Below, piece after piece: positions 9,522 to 18,893 of a stretch of DNA of 36,518 nt. Under the pieces are notes generated by a model that saw only the letters and a list, made by a program, of their open reading frames with translations, had not been told where the DNA came from and ran no database searches. The stretch comes from Oxalobacteraceae bacterium (lineage in GTDB: Bacteria > Pseudomonadota > Gammaproteobacteria > Burkholderiales > Burkholderiaceae_D): positions 1-36,518 of the forward strand of contig CANFED010000003.1 of assembly GCA_947445995.1 (NCBI GenBank), written 5' to 3'. The position numbers and the translations under genes are program-made. The stretch's first letter is position 1; each line of letters opens with the position of its first letter.

Positions 9522-9842
9522 TTACTTGCCTGCGAAACTGGCTTTGTGTCTGGCAATGGCTTCATCACAGTGGGCGCAAGGCTCCCAGGGAATGCAGTCA
9601 TGATCCAGCGCCAGATATTTTTCTCCGGTAATCGTTAGTCCGACCTCCATCATCGAGGCTCCTTTCATAACGCTTTTGCCCGCGCTGCTGGCGCTGCTGG
9701 CCGCGGCTTGCGGATGCCATTTTTCAAATAGTGCGCTGTTGGCACCGTCAGGTACGTACCACTTCTTTTGCGCTGCATTCCAGCGCGCACCCAGTGCTTT
9801 GGCCTGGTCTTTTTCAGCAAATGGTACGGTCAAAAATATCAT
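9522..9842 (-). CDS. DUF5710-like small protein
   Basis: MIFLTVPFAEKDQAKALGARWNAAQKKWYVPDGANSALFEKW matches the short domain typical of DUF5710. Confidence 0.75.
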   Translation of the reverse strand: MIFLTVPFAEKDQAKALGARWNAAQKKWYVPDGANSALFEKWHPQAAASSASSAGKSVMKGASMMEVGLTITGEKYLALDHDCIPWEPCAHCDEAIARHKASFAGK

Positions 9843-10162
9843 GATGATTCGCTTGATGAGAGTGATCTGGAACGGATGATTAGGCGCGAAGTCTACTTGG
9901 ACGTGCAGGGTATAGGCAACTGCGAAGCAAATTCTGCAATGATGTAGTAACTTACAGAGGCGGAAAGTCGCATTTTTATTTTACCGTTCGACTATCCAAA
10001 AACAGATCAGACTGTGCCAGGACGGACGCCACTTCAGGTTTTGCAGTTGTAATAGTCTGTGTCGCTGCCCTGTATTTTTCGGGTCGGTCGTTATATTGAT
10101 TACCATACCTGTGTGTTAATGCTGCCATATCTGGCACTCACACGGGATTCGAGGAGTACCTT

Positions 10163-10654
10163 ATGTTGATTCGAAAATATGTTTCAGTCTTGCTAGTCAC
10201 ATTTGCCGCTATCAGCGCGACGGCACATGCCGGTGACCGCGGTGTCGATACGGCAGTGGGTGCAATCTTTGGTGCCGCCATTGGTAGTTCGGTCGGCGGC
10301 CGCGATGGGGCGATCGTGGGTGGGGTGCTCGGTGCTGCAGTGGGTGCCAGCGCCAACAATAATCACTATCAAGGGCGCGCAACGTATTACCAGTCAGCGC
10401 CTACCTACTACCAGCCTCAACCGACGTACTACCAGCCGCAGCCGACTTATTACCAGGCTAGTCCTACGTACTATCAGACGCAGCCGACTTACTACCAGTC
10501 GGCACCAGCCTACGTGACTCCTGCAACGATTTACGTTCAGCCGTCCTATCGCGGTAACGAGTGGCGGGATCGTCAGGAATGGCGAGAGGAGCGCCATGAA
10601 CGGAACTGGCGTCACGGTGATGATTGGCGTGGACGCGATGGTGATCGCCGCTGA
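10163..10654 (+). CDS. Glycine-zipper (YMGG-like) protein with Tyr/Gln/Pro heptad repeats
   Basis: Signal peptide, glycine zipper GAIFGAAIGSSVGGRDGAIVGGVLGAAVGA, then repeated TYYQ(S/P/A/T)xP, and a basic/acidic RDRQEWREERHERNWRHGDDWRGRDGD tail. Confidence 0.82.
   Translation: MLIRKYVSVLLVTFAAISATAHAGDRGVDTAVGAIFGAAIGSSVGGRDGAIVGGVLGAAVGASANNNHYQGRATYYQSAPTYYQPQPTYYQPQPTYYQASPTYYQTQPTYYQSAPAYVTPATIYVQPSYRGNEWRDRQEWREERHERNWRHGDDWRGRDGDRR
10378..10512 (+). repeat. Intragenic 21-bp (7-aa) degenerate tandem repeats encoding TYYQxxP
   Basis: TYYQSAP TYYQPQP TYYQPQP TYYQASP TYYQTQP TYYQSAP read in the ORF translation; DNA copies are similar but not identical. Confidence 0.85.
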
Positions 10655-10687
10655 TTGATCAAGCAAGGTCTGGCAGCGTCAGCCATC

Positions 10688-10719
10688 AAGGGCTCGGTGC
10701 ATCGCTGCACCGGGCCCTT
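10688..10719 (+). terminator. Probable terminator hairpin
   Basis: aagggctcggtgca tcgc tgcaccgggccctt inverted repeat downstream of the 10163-10654 gene; only a weak T tract. Confidence 0.5.
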
Positions 10720-10814
10720 GTGTTATTTAAATTGTTGGAACATCCGGTTCTCGCTTGAGATAAACTCCTTGCGCATTGTTTCCAGGAAGAATCCATTTGC
10801 TTTATCTTATTCCC

Positions 10815-11441
10815 ATGTCGGCATGGTTGCGCGTGACCAGTTTCGGTGATTCCATCGTGACGGTTCCAGCGGCTGCCGCGATTATTCTCTGGTTGATATC
10901 TGGCCGTGCCTGGCGCATGGCAGGATGGTGGATAGTCCTATTTGGTGCTGGCATGACACTCGTGGTCGCGACCAAAATTGCCTTCATTGGTTGGGGTGTC
11001 GGTGTTGCTGCCATCGATTTCACAGGGATCAGCGGACATGCGATGCGTGCCACTGCGGTGTTGCCCATCATCGGTTGCCTGGCCTTCAACGGGAGTCGTC
11101 AAAAGGGCCGGTTGGCCGGCTTCGCTGCCGGACTCGGTATCGCCCTGCTGATCTCCGTATCCCGTGTCGTGGTTGATGCGCATTCTGTCTCTGAAGCCGC
11201 CAGCGGTGCCTTGCTCGGGACGGCAATCAGCTGGATGTTCATGCGCATTACCGCATCGGTAATACGGCCGGCGATTAATGGCTGGCTTCTCGTGCTGTCG
11301 CTGACCGGATTATTCTGGGTGTCATTTGCCGAGCCAGCACCAACCCAAGAAATATTGACCGAACTTGCTCTGAAGCTGTCAGGGCACGATCGGCCGTTCA
11401 CGCGTGCTGATTGGGTTGTACAGTCGCATTCCGGGTCATAG
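10815..11441 (+). CDS. PAP2-superfamily phosphatase-like membrane protein
   Basis: Multiple TM segments with GISGHAMRATAVLPI and SRVVVDAHSVSEAASGALLG, resembling the PAP2 GHxxR / SRxxxxxHxxxD motifs (D replaced by E). Confidence 0.72.
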   Translation: MSAWLRVTSFGDSIVTVPAAAAIILWLISGRAWRMAGWWIVLFGAGMTLVVATKIAFIGWGVGVAAIDFTGISGHAMRATAVLPIIGCLAFNGSRQKGRLAGFAAGLGIALLISVSRVVVDAHSVSEAASGALLGTAISWMFMRITASVIRPAINGWLLVLSLTGLFWVSFAEPAPTQEILTELALKLSGHDRPFTRADWVVQSHSGS

Positions 11442-11540
11442 CGCGATCGATCCGCATAGCCATGCAACGGGTGAACCGCTTATACTTTCCAACATGCCCG
11501 CCAGACTGTTTCCGCAGTCGGCTTTATCAGGAGAGACCGC

Positions 11541-11831
11541 ATGTTTCTGGATCACCCCACCATTACCGCAACGAGCGCCAGTACCGAGCCTGATCGTATC
11601 GAACGACTCAATCGGGTTTATGGCTATGTGGTTGGACTCGCCGACTACTTTCAGAATCCTGACTTCATTACCAAAATCTGGCAAATCCATGATCACAAGG
11701 GAACTTTGCTGGTAATTTGGCTATCGCAGCCGAGCGATGCCGAAAAAGGTTATTTTGAAAAAGCCTGGGCCAGCAAGCTAGGCGATAGTTCCAACAGCGT
11801 TGAACATGAAATGAAAGGCGTGAAGGCCTAG
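11541..11831 (+). CDS. Hypothetical small protein
   Basis: 96 aa ORF with soluble composition and plausible RBS (caggagagacc) upstream; family not recognised. Confidence 0.6.
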   Translation: MFLDHPTITATSASTEPDRIERLNRVYGYVVGLADYFQNPDFITKIWQIHDHKGTLLVIWLSQPSDAEKGYFEKAWASKLGDSSNSVEHEMKGVKA

Positions 11832-11958
11832 ATGCGCGTTGCGAAAAACCCCCGGAGTAGGCAGTTTTCGACACAAGTCATTACAATAATCCCCACGGCG
11901 GCAACATCGGTTCTGCCTTGCCAACTTACACTAACCAAACAAAAACACTGGGGGAATT

Positions 11959-12456
11959 ATGAAAAAATCACTTAAGGTCACGGCGGCTCTTTTACTGGCA
12001 GGCGCGTTTTCTGGCGGAGTGTCTGCAGCTGATTTCGAAGATACTGCCCGCGTAGTGCGGGTCGTTCCGCAAGTCGAGCAATTCAATCAACCGCAGCAAG
12101 AGTGCCACAATGAATATGTTCAGGCACAACGGCAGGAGCGCAATTTCGGCGGCTCCATCATTGGCGGTCTGGCAGGTGGCTTGCTAGGTAATCAGGTCGG
12201 TGGCGGTAGTGGCAGGACCGCAGCAACGGCAGCCGGTGCAATCGCAGGTGCCATCGTTGGTGATCGGGTTGAGAACACCAACCAGCAACCGTCGGAACAA
12301 GTCGTGCGCCAATGCCGTACAGTCGATAACTGGCAGTCACGCACCAATGGGTATGCGGTCACGTACGAATACAATGGCCGTACTTACACCAGCGTGATGC
12401 CTTACGATCCTGGCGAACGGCTCCGTCTCCGGGTTTCGCTAACGCCCCGCAATTAA
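11959..12456 (+). CDS. Glycine zipper 2TM domain outer-membrane-associated protein
   Basis: Signal peptide plus GGSIIGGLAGGLLGNQVGGGSGRTAATAAGAIAGAIVGDRVEN. Confidence 0.85.
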   Translation: MKKSLKVTAALLLAGAFSGGVSAADFEDTARVVRVVPQVEQFNQPQQECHNEYVQAQRQERNFGGSIIGGLAGGLLGNQVGGGSGRTAATAAGAIAGAIVGDRVENTNQQPSEQVVRQCRTVDNWQSRTNGYAVTYEYNGRTYTSVMPYDPGERLRLRVSLTPRN

Positions 12457-12478
12457 CGCACTTTGAATGAGTACCTCG

Positions 12479-12512
12479 GAAAACCCGTGCACCGCAAGCT
12501 GCACGGGTTTTT
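12479..12512 (+). terminator. Rho-independent terminator
   Basis: aaaacccgtgcaccgcaagctgcacgggttttt stem-loop with T tract. Confidence 0.8.
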
Positions 12513-12612
12513 CATGTTTTAGTTTCAGCAGTAGCATGCTTGTTTTGATCGGCGGAATCGACTTCGCGGGACATAGCCGGTAGACTCTGCCCCTTTTCCG
12601 CAGGAACGTCTC

Positions 12613-14292
12613 ATGGCCAGCAATCACGATTTACCTCACACCGATGCAGATGCCACGGCTGAACCGTCTCCTGCAGAACCACGCAATGTCTCTGCGGAGC
12701 TCATTCGCAGGGAAGGCGGACGCCGCCGCACCTTTGGCATTATTTCTCACCCCGATGCCGGCAAAACCACGCTGACCGAAAAATTGCTGTTATTTTCAGG
12801 CGCGATTCAGCTCGCCGGTACCGTGAAGGCCCGCAAGAGCGGCCGCCATGCCACTTCCGACTGGATGGAAATTGAAAAGCAGCGCGGCATTTCGGTCGCC
12901 AGTTCCGTCATGCAGTTCGAATATCGCGACCATGTCGTGAATCTGCTCGACACGCCAGGTCACCAGGATTTTTCTGAGGATACTTACCGCGTGCTGACCG
13001 CAGTAGACTCGGCGCTGATGGTGATTGACGCGGCCAAGGGTGTCGAGACACAAACCATCAAGTTGCTCAATGTCTGCCGCATGCGCAGTACGCCGATCAT
13101 CACGTTCATGAACAAGATGGACCGGGAGACGCGCGATCCGCTCGAACTGCTCGATGAACTGGAGTCCGTGCTGGACATCCAGTGTGCGCCGGTGACCTGG
13201 CCGATCGGCATGGGCAAGGCGTTTCGTGGCGTCTACCATCTGTTGCGCGACGAGATTTTGCTTTTTACACCGGGCGATGCGCGCGCCGACCAGGAATTCG
13301 AAGTCATCAAGGGCATTGATAATCCGCGCCTTGCCGAGATGTTCCCGCGCGAGATAGAGCAGCTCAAGATGGAGGTCGAACTGGTGCATGGCGCTTCCCA
13401 CCCATTCGACGTTGCCGCATTTCTGGCGGGTACGCAGACACCAGTTTTCTTTGGTTCAGCGATCAATAATTTTGGTGTGCGGGAAATTCTCAATGCCCTG
13501 CTGGATTGGGCACCTGCGCCGCGTTCGCGCGATGCGAGCGTGCGTTCGGTCGAGCCGAGCGAAACGCCTTTTTCCGGATTTGTGTTCAAGATCCAGGCCA
13601 ACATGGACCCGGCACACCGTGACAGGATTGCTTTCTTGCGTGTTTGCTCCGGGCGCTTCGAGCGCGGCATGAAAATCAAGCATCTGCGATTGAACCGCGA
13701 AATCAAAGTGTCGAACGTCGTGACCTTCATGGCCGCGAGCCGCGAACAAGTCGAGGAAGCCTACGCCGGAGATATCATCGGTTTGCCGAACCACGGCAAC
13801 ATGCAGATTGGTGACAGTTTTTCAGAAGGCGAGCTATTGCAGTTCACCGGGATTCCCTATTTTGCGCCGGACTTTTTCCGCTCGGTACGCATCCGCAATC
13901 CGCTAAAGATCAAGCAACTGCACAAAGGCTTGCAGCAACTTGGCGAAGAAGGTGCCGTGCAGGTCTTCAAGCCGGTGCACACCGGCGAACTGATTCTGGG
14001 TGCGGTTGGTGTGCTGCAGTTTGAAGTAGTGGCCAGTCGCTTGCTCAATGAGTATGGCGTCGACGCCGTATTCGAAGGCACCAGTATCAGTAGCGCGCGT
14101 TGGGTCACGGGCGAAGACAAGCGCGCGATTGCCGATTTCGAGAAGTCGGCTGCCGGCCACAATGTCGCTTACGACGCGGCTGGCAATATGGCGTATCTGG
14201 CAACCTCAGGCGTCAATCTCAGGCACACTCAGGAGCGCTGGCCGTTGCTGACTTTTCATGCCACGCGCGAACATGCCGTCAAGCTTGAATAA
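12613..14292 (+). CDS. prfC: Peptide chain release factor 3
   Basis: [61 protein letters not shown]...[14 protein letters not shown], diagnostic of RF3. Confidence 0.97.
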   Translation: MASNHDLPHTDADATAEPSPAEPRNVSAELIRREGGRRRTFGIISHPDAGKTTLTEKLLLFSGAIQLAGTVKARKSGRHATSDWMEIEKQRGISVASSVMQFEYRDHVVNLLDTPGHQDFSEDTYRVLTAVDSALMVIDAAKGVETQTIKLLNVCRMRSTPIITFMNKMDRETRDPLELLDELESVLDIQCAPVTWPIGMGKAFRGVYHLLRDEILLFTPGDARADQEFEVIKGIDNPRLAEMFPREIEQLKMEVELVHGASHPFDVAAFLAGTQTPVFFGSAINNFGVREILNALLDWAPAPRSRDASVRSVEPSETPFSGFVFKIQANMDPAHRDRIAFLRVCSGRFERGMKIKHLRLNREIKVSNVVTFMAASREQVEEAYAGDIIGLPNHGNMQIGDSFSEGELLQFTGIPYFAPDFFRSVRIRNPLKIKQLHKGLQQLGEEGAVQVFKPVHTGELILGAVGVLQFEVVASRLLNEYGVDAVFEGTSISSARWVTGEDKRAIADFEKSAAGHNVAYDAAGNMAYLATSGVNLRHTQERWPLLTFHATREHAVKLE

Positions 14293-14347
14293 AACAACTT
14301 TTCGCTACACTAAAAACAAAAAATACTTTTTGCGGTATTTCGATGAT

Positions 14348-14361
14348 CTGATTTAGATCAA
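14348..14361. promoter_or_regulatory. Candidate FNR/ANR-type box
   Basis: ctgat-ttag-atcaa versus consensus TTGAT-N4-ATCAA: one mismatch; about 135 bp upstream of the 14497 start codon. Confidence 0.55.
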
Positions 14362-14496
14362 TCGGTTTGTCGCGTATTTTTCCTATACTTGTGTGCCCGT
14401 GACCGACATGCAGTAGGGAGGTATCTGTCGCTGGTGAGAATTTACCTATTCAAACCCGTGCCACCATAAAGCGGGTGGCAGGCTTCAGGAGTCGTC

Positions 14497-15063
14497 ATGC
14501 TCACTGCCACCTATTCGTTGCTTGCCATCCGGTTCGAGCAAAAAAATGCGGGCTCGATACTCGCCCGACTCCGGCAATGTTTGCATTCAATTCAGCGCAA
14601 GAAAGAGTGCGTTGATCAGCCGACATTGGTGTCAATGATCCGTCAGTTGCAGCACTTCGATCAGTACCTCCATGCACGCAAGTTAGAGAGGCATGTCATT
14701 CCTGTTCTCTGTTGCGCGACCGACGACGCCGACTTGCTGGTGGAAGAGCTTGAAATGCTCAGTCTTTCGGCCCGGCGCAGTTTGTCGTCGCTGCAAAATT
14801 ATTTGCCTCGCGGCGCGAGTGGCGGCGACCACCAGACCTTCTTCTCGGCTGCGGAGCACTATTGCGAGAGCATGTCCCGGCGGCTGGCAAAAGAAGACGA
14901 ATCCCTGATGCCTGTGGTCGGGGCGTTGCTCAACAGGGAGGACTGGTTTGCATTGGGCGCACGATTCCTGACAGAAGACGGCGAAAAATACACGTTGCGC
15001 AGCGGCATGCCGCCGGTGCATCTGACGACGGTTATTCCCGACGAAAGTACCGTGACGAATTGA
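14497..15063 (+). CDS. Hemerythrin-like (HHE-type) helical protein, possibly degenerate
   Basis: LHARKLERHVIPVL and LAKEDESLMPVV resemble the H..EE..lfP helices of hemerythrin-like domains. Confidence 0.55.
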   Translation: MLTATYSLLAIRFEQKNAGSILARLRQCLHSIQRKKECVDQPTLVSMIRQLQHFDQYLHARKLERHVIPVLCCATDDADLLVEELEMLSLSARRSLSSLQNYLPRGASGGDHQTFFSAAEHYCESMSRRLAKEDESLMPVVGALLNREDWFALGARFLTEDGEKYTLRSGMPPVHLTTVIPDESTVTN

Positions 15064-15146
15064 TGCTCTAGCGATGGTGTTTTACTGCTTGCGCACTTGC
15101 CGGATTGTAGGCATGGTGTTTTGACTTGTACGAAGTGCGCCCTGGC

Positions 15147-16484
15147 ATGCCAAAAATATTTAATTTCCCTCGATTTTCCTTGCGTGACCTGTTCGCTACG
15201 GCAGCGCCGACAATCATCGCCATCGCCGTGGTGGGCATGCTTGTCTATTTGCTGGCAAATCCATCGCCGCCATCGAGCGTGACGATGTCAACAGGGCAGG
15301 AAAATAGCGCTTACGAATTGATCGGAAAAAAATATGCAGCCGAATTGGCGCGACAGCATATCAAGGTCAATCTGAAACCGTCGTTAGGATCGCAGCAAAA
15401 TCTGCAACGTCTGATGGATCCGAATTCAGGTGTGGATATCGGCTTCGTTCAAAGCGGCTCGACCGAGCAGGATGATGCCGAGCGACACGGACTCATTTCA
15501 CTTGGCAGTCTGTTTACTGAGCCAGTCTGGCTATTTTATCGGGATACCCACGACATCACCCAGCTGAACCAGTTGAAGGGACTGCAAATTAATGTCGGTC
15601 CCGATGGCACCGGAGTACCCCAGTTATTCAAGAAACTGCTATCGGTCAACGGTATCGAACCAGCCGATCTGACGCTGGGAATACTGGAGAACACACCTGC
15701 AACCGTGGCGCTGCTTGAGGGAACCATCGATGGCATGGTCTTTAGTTCTTCGCCGGATGAATTGCTGATTCAGATGCTGCTGCAGACACCCGGTATCAAG
15801 TTGTTTGACTTTACGCAGGCTGAGGCTTACTCGCGGCGCTTCCCTTTCCTGTCGCATGTCGTGCTCCCGCGCGGCATCGTTGATCTGGGGCGCGACTTGC
15901 CATCGCGCGATTATCAGCTCATTGCGCCTACCGCAACCTTGGTTGCGCGTGCCTCGATTCATCCGGCACTGATCGATCTGTTTATTCAGGCGGCGACGAA
16001 CATCCACGGCAGCGCCGGCTGGTTTCAAAAGCGCAATGAGTTCCCGACGGCTAATTTCACCGAAGTTCCGGTTGTGGCCGCTGCATCAAAGTTCTACAAA
16101 ACGGGCCCTTCCTTCTTGCAGAATTATTTTCCGTTCTGGTTGTCCAGTTTCATGGAGCGCATGTGGGTCGTCGTTGTTGCCGTCGGTGCTCTCTTCATTC
16201 CACTGTCACGCATCGTGCCGCCGTTGTACGTATGGAAGGTGCGTTCGCGGGTGTATCGCTGGTACGGCCAGTTGCGGGCAGTGGAACAGGCCATTGAAGA
16301 AGTGGCACCACTCCAGCGCCAGGAAGTGTACGCCAGCCAGCTCGGTCGTCTCAACCAGATCGAGGAAAAGGTCAACCAGATTTCGATCCCGCTATCGTTC
16401 GCCGAAGAGTTGTACGGTTTGCGCAGTCATATCAACTTTGTGCGAACGCGCATAGTCGGTTTGCAGCAAATCGCAAGTGGCTAA
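15147..16484 (+). CDS. TAXI family TRAP transporter solute-binding protein with N- and C-terminal membrane segments
   Basis: STGQENSAYELIGKKYAAELARQHIKVNLKPSLGSQQNLQRLMDPNSGVDIGFVQSG...LKGLQINVGPDGTGVPQLFKKLL is TAXI-like; TM near N-term and at FMERMWVVVVAVGALFIPLS. Confidence 0.83.
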   Translation: MPKIFNFPRFSLRDLFATAAPTIIAIAVVGMLVYLLANPSPPSSVTMSTGQENSAYELIGKKYAAELARQHIKVNLKPSLGSQQNLQRLMDPNSGVDIGFVQSGSTEQDDAERHGLISLGSLFTEPVWLFYRDTHDITQLNQLKGLQINVGPDGTGVPQLFKKLLSVNGIEPADLTLGILENTPATVALLEGTIDGMVFSSSPDELLIQMLLQTPGIKLFDFTQAEAYSRRFPFLSHVVLPRGIVDLGRDLPSRDYQLIAPTATLVARASIHPALIDLFIQAATNIHGSAGWFQKRNEFPTANFTEVPVVAAASKFYKTGPSFLQNYFPFWLSSFMERMWVVVVAVGALFIPLSRIVPPLYVWKVRSRVYRWYGQLRAVEQAIEEVAPLQRQEVYASQLGRLNQIEEKVNQISIPLSFAEELYGLRSHINFVRTRIVGLQQIASG

Positions 16485-16945
16485 GCACCTATCCACGGCA
16501 AACCTGCCTTGCACCAGCCAGCGACCATCTTGCGATGACCGTCTGCATCGCGGTCGCCTTCGAAGCCCTCCAGAATATCAAAGCAATGAAGATAGCCGGA
16601 CTCGGTTGCCAGTTTCGCTGCGTGGCGCGAGCGCACACCGGAGCGGCACAGGAACACAATGATGGTTTCCTCGTTGGTCGAAGCACGGAGTTCGTCCATG
16701 AAGTGAGGATTCGGCACCGATCCCGGATACAGGCTCCACTGCACGCTGAGGTGCTGATGTTCTGCAATGCTGACCTTGCCAACCCAGTCGCGTTCGGCAT
16801 TGGTGCGGACATCAACCAGCCGGACTTCGGGATTTGCTTTCAGTAATTCGAACGCCTCGACCGGCGTGACAGCTCCGGCATAAGGCAAAGTATTGTGTTG
16901 ACCGCGCTCTCGGGCAATGGTCAATAATTTTTCGGGCGATGTCAT
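16481..16945 (-). CDS. Rhodanese-domain sulfurtransferase-like protein
   Basis: PVEAFELLKANPEVRLVDVRTNAERDWVG...TIIVFLCRSGVRSRHAAKLATESGY with rhodanese CRSGxRS loop. Confidence 0.92.
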   Translation of the reverse strand: MTSPEKLLTIARERGQHNTLPYAGAVTPVEAFELLKANPEVRLVDVRTNAERDWVGKVSIAEHQHLSVQWSLYPGSVPNPHFMDELRASTNEETIIVFLCRSGVRSRHAAKLATESGYLHCFDILEGFEGDRDADGHRKMVAGWCKAGLPWIGA

Positions 16946-17000
16946 CTCTAAATTCCAATCATGAACGGTTGTCGGGGAACGTAGAACAAGTCTGTTTTAG

Positions 17001-17039
17001 TTGGTGCATTTTCCGAGGGATAAAATATAAATGCACCAA
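17001..17039. promoter_or_regulatory. Perfect 11-bp inverted repeat, possible widely spaced NtrC half-sites
   Basis: ttggtgcattt (17001-17011) and its exact reverse complement aaatgcaccaa (17029-17039) upstream of glnA. Confidence 0.6.
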
Positions 17040-17062
17040 TATAAAAATTTCAAGGTGATTTA

Positions 17063-17079
17063 GGCACCATTGTGGTGTC
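17063..17079. promoter_or_regulatory. Candidate NtrC-binding site
   Basis: ggcaccattgtggtgtc versus TGCACC-N4-TGGTGCA. Confidence 0.65.
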
Positions 17080-17183
17080 ACTCCCTCGGGTGCCGGTGAC
17101 CTAAAAAGCAAAGAGTTTGCCGGATACCCCTGCATCTTGCCGGGTTCTGCAAGAATTAGGTGAGCTGCAATTCGTACTAGCGG

Positions 17184-17199
17184 TGGCATGGAACCTGCT
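17184..17199 (+). promoter_or_regulatory. Candidate sigma54 (-24/-12) promoter of glnA
   Basis: TGGCATGGAACCTGCT with GG-N10-GC spacing versus TGGCACG-N4-TTGCW; about 135 bp upstream of the glnA ATG. Confidence 0.65.
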
Positions 17200-17332
17200 A
17201 TGGAATCTGCTATTATTTCACGCTGAGTTTTGGGACGTACGTAGCTTGCTGTTGACTACTTTCGCATGCAATCATTCGGTTCACGACCACTTCGCATATT
17301 TTTACTTTATTGATCTATCAGAGGAGATACGC

Positions 17333-18748
17333 ATGGCAATGACGGCAGCAGAAGTACTGAAAATGGCGAAAGACAACGAAGTCAAATTCGTTGATTTCCG
17401 CTTCGCCGATACACGCGGCAAAGAACAGCACGTAACGGTTCCGGTTTCCCATTTTGATATGGACAAGTTTGAGTCGGGTCATGCATTTGACGGTTCCTCC
17501 ATCGCTGGCTGGAAAGGCATTGAATCCTCCGACATGATCCTGATGCCGGACCCAAACACCGCAAACATCGATCCATTCATGGAAGAAACCACGATGTTCA
17601 TGCAGTGCGATGTCATCGAACCATCTGATGGCAAAGGTTACGACCGTGATCCACGTTCGATCGCCAAGCGCGCTGAAGCCTACCTGAAATCCTCCGGCCT
17701 TGGCGACACCGCCTATTTCGGTCCTGAGCCAGAATTCTTCATCTTTGACAGCGTACGCTGGAAGATCGGCATGGACGGTTGCTTCGTCAAGATCGATTCC
17801 GAAGAAGCATCATGGAGCACTGGCGAAAAATTCGAAGGCGGCAATACCGGCCATCGTCCAGCCGTCAAGGGTGGTTACTTTCCGGTTCCTCCGGTCGACA
17901 GCATGCAGGACATGCGTTCGGAAATGTCGCTGATTCTCGAAGGCATGGGTATCCCGGTCGAAGTGCATCACCACGAAGTCGCTGGTGCAGGCCAAAATGA
18001 ACTCGGTACCCGTTTCTCGACACTGGTCGAGCGCGCTGACTGGACCCAGAACCTGAAATACGTGGTCTGGAATGTTGCTCACACATACGGCAAGACGGCA
18101 ACCTTCATGCCTAAGCCTATCGTTGGTGACAACGGTTCGGGCATGCACGTCCATCAATCGATCTGGAAAGATGGCAAGAATCTGTTCGCTGGTGACGGTT
18201 ATGCCGGTCTGTCCGAGTTTGCGTTGTACTACATCGGCGGCATCATCAAGCACGCTCGTGCGCTCAATGCGATCACCAATCCAGGCACGAATTCGTATAA
18301 GCGTCTTGTTCCTGGCTTCGAAGCACCGGTCAAGCTCGCTTATTCGGCTCGTAACCGTTCGGCTTCCATCCGTATTCCGCATGTGCCGAACCCGAAAGGT
18401 CGTCGCATCGAAACACGTTTCCCGGATCCTCTGGCCAATCCCTACCTGTGCTTCTCCGCGCTGATGATGGCCGGTCTGGATGGCGTGCAAAACAAAATCC
18501 ATCCAGGCGAAGCCGCCTCGAAAGATTTGTATCACTTGCCGCCAGAAGAAGACGCATTGATCCCGACCGTCTGTTCGTCGCTTGAGCAAGCGCTTGAGAA
18601 CCTGAACAGCGATCGTGAGTTCCTGACGCGTGGTGGTGTATTTAGTGACAGCATGATTGATGCGTATATCGAACTGAAAATGCAGGAAGTCACACGCTTC
18701 CGCATGACCACGCATCCAGTTGAATTCGATATGTACTATTCGATGTAA
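17333..18748 (+). CDS. glnA: Type I glutamine synthetase
   Basis: [37 protein letters not shown]...[17 protein letters not shown]...[21 protein letters not shown] gaggag upstream. Start set at the internal ATG rather than the ORF start at 17117. Confidence 0.97.
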   Translation: MAMTAAEVLKMAKDNEVKFVDFRFADTRGKEQHVTVPVSHFDMDKFESGHAFDGSSIAGWKGIESSDMILMPDPNTANIDPFMEETTMFMQCDVIEPSDGKGYDRDPRSIAKRAEAYLKSSGLGDTAYFGPEPEFFIFDSVRWKIGMDGCFVKIDSEEASWSTGEKFEGGNTGHRPAVKGGYFPVPPVDSMQDMRSEMSLILEGMGIPVEVHHHEVAGAGQNELGTRFSTLVERADWTQNLKYVVWNVAHTYGKTATFMPKPIVGDNGSGMHVHQSIWKDGKNLFAGDGYAGLSEFALYYIGGIIKHARALNAITNPGTNSYKRLVPGFEAPVKLAYSARNRSASIRIPHVPNPKGRRIETRFPDPLANPYLCFSALMMAGLDGVQNKIHPGEAASKDLYHLPPEEDALIPTVCSSLEQALENLNSDREFLTRGGVFSDSMIDAYIELKMQEVTRFRMTTHPVEFDMYYSM

Positions 18749-18777
18749 GACGTCGACAAGTTGACGTGCAGTCCAAA

Positions 18778-18806
18778 GAAGGGCGAGATATTCTCGCCCT
18801 TTTTTA
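18778..18806 (+). terminator. Rho-independent terminator after glnA
   Basis: gggcgaga tat tctcgccc followed by ttttttt. Confidence 0.88.
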
Positions 18807-18893
18807 CATTCTGCAGCGTGGCTGTGTCGTATGCGGCGTACCGTCCTGAACATCGTTTGTATTGGTCAGCCTCTTGTCCTAAACTAAGGGTCC

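Noticed and set aside
17810-18853. 347-aa minus-strand ORF
   Set aside because: Antisense to glnA, no family signal.
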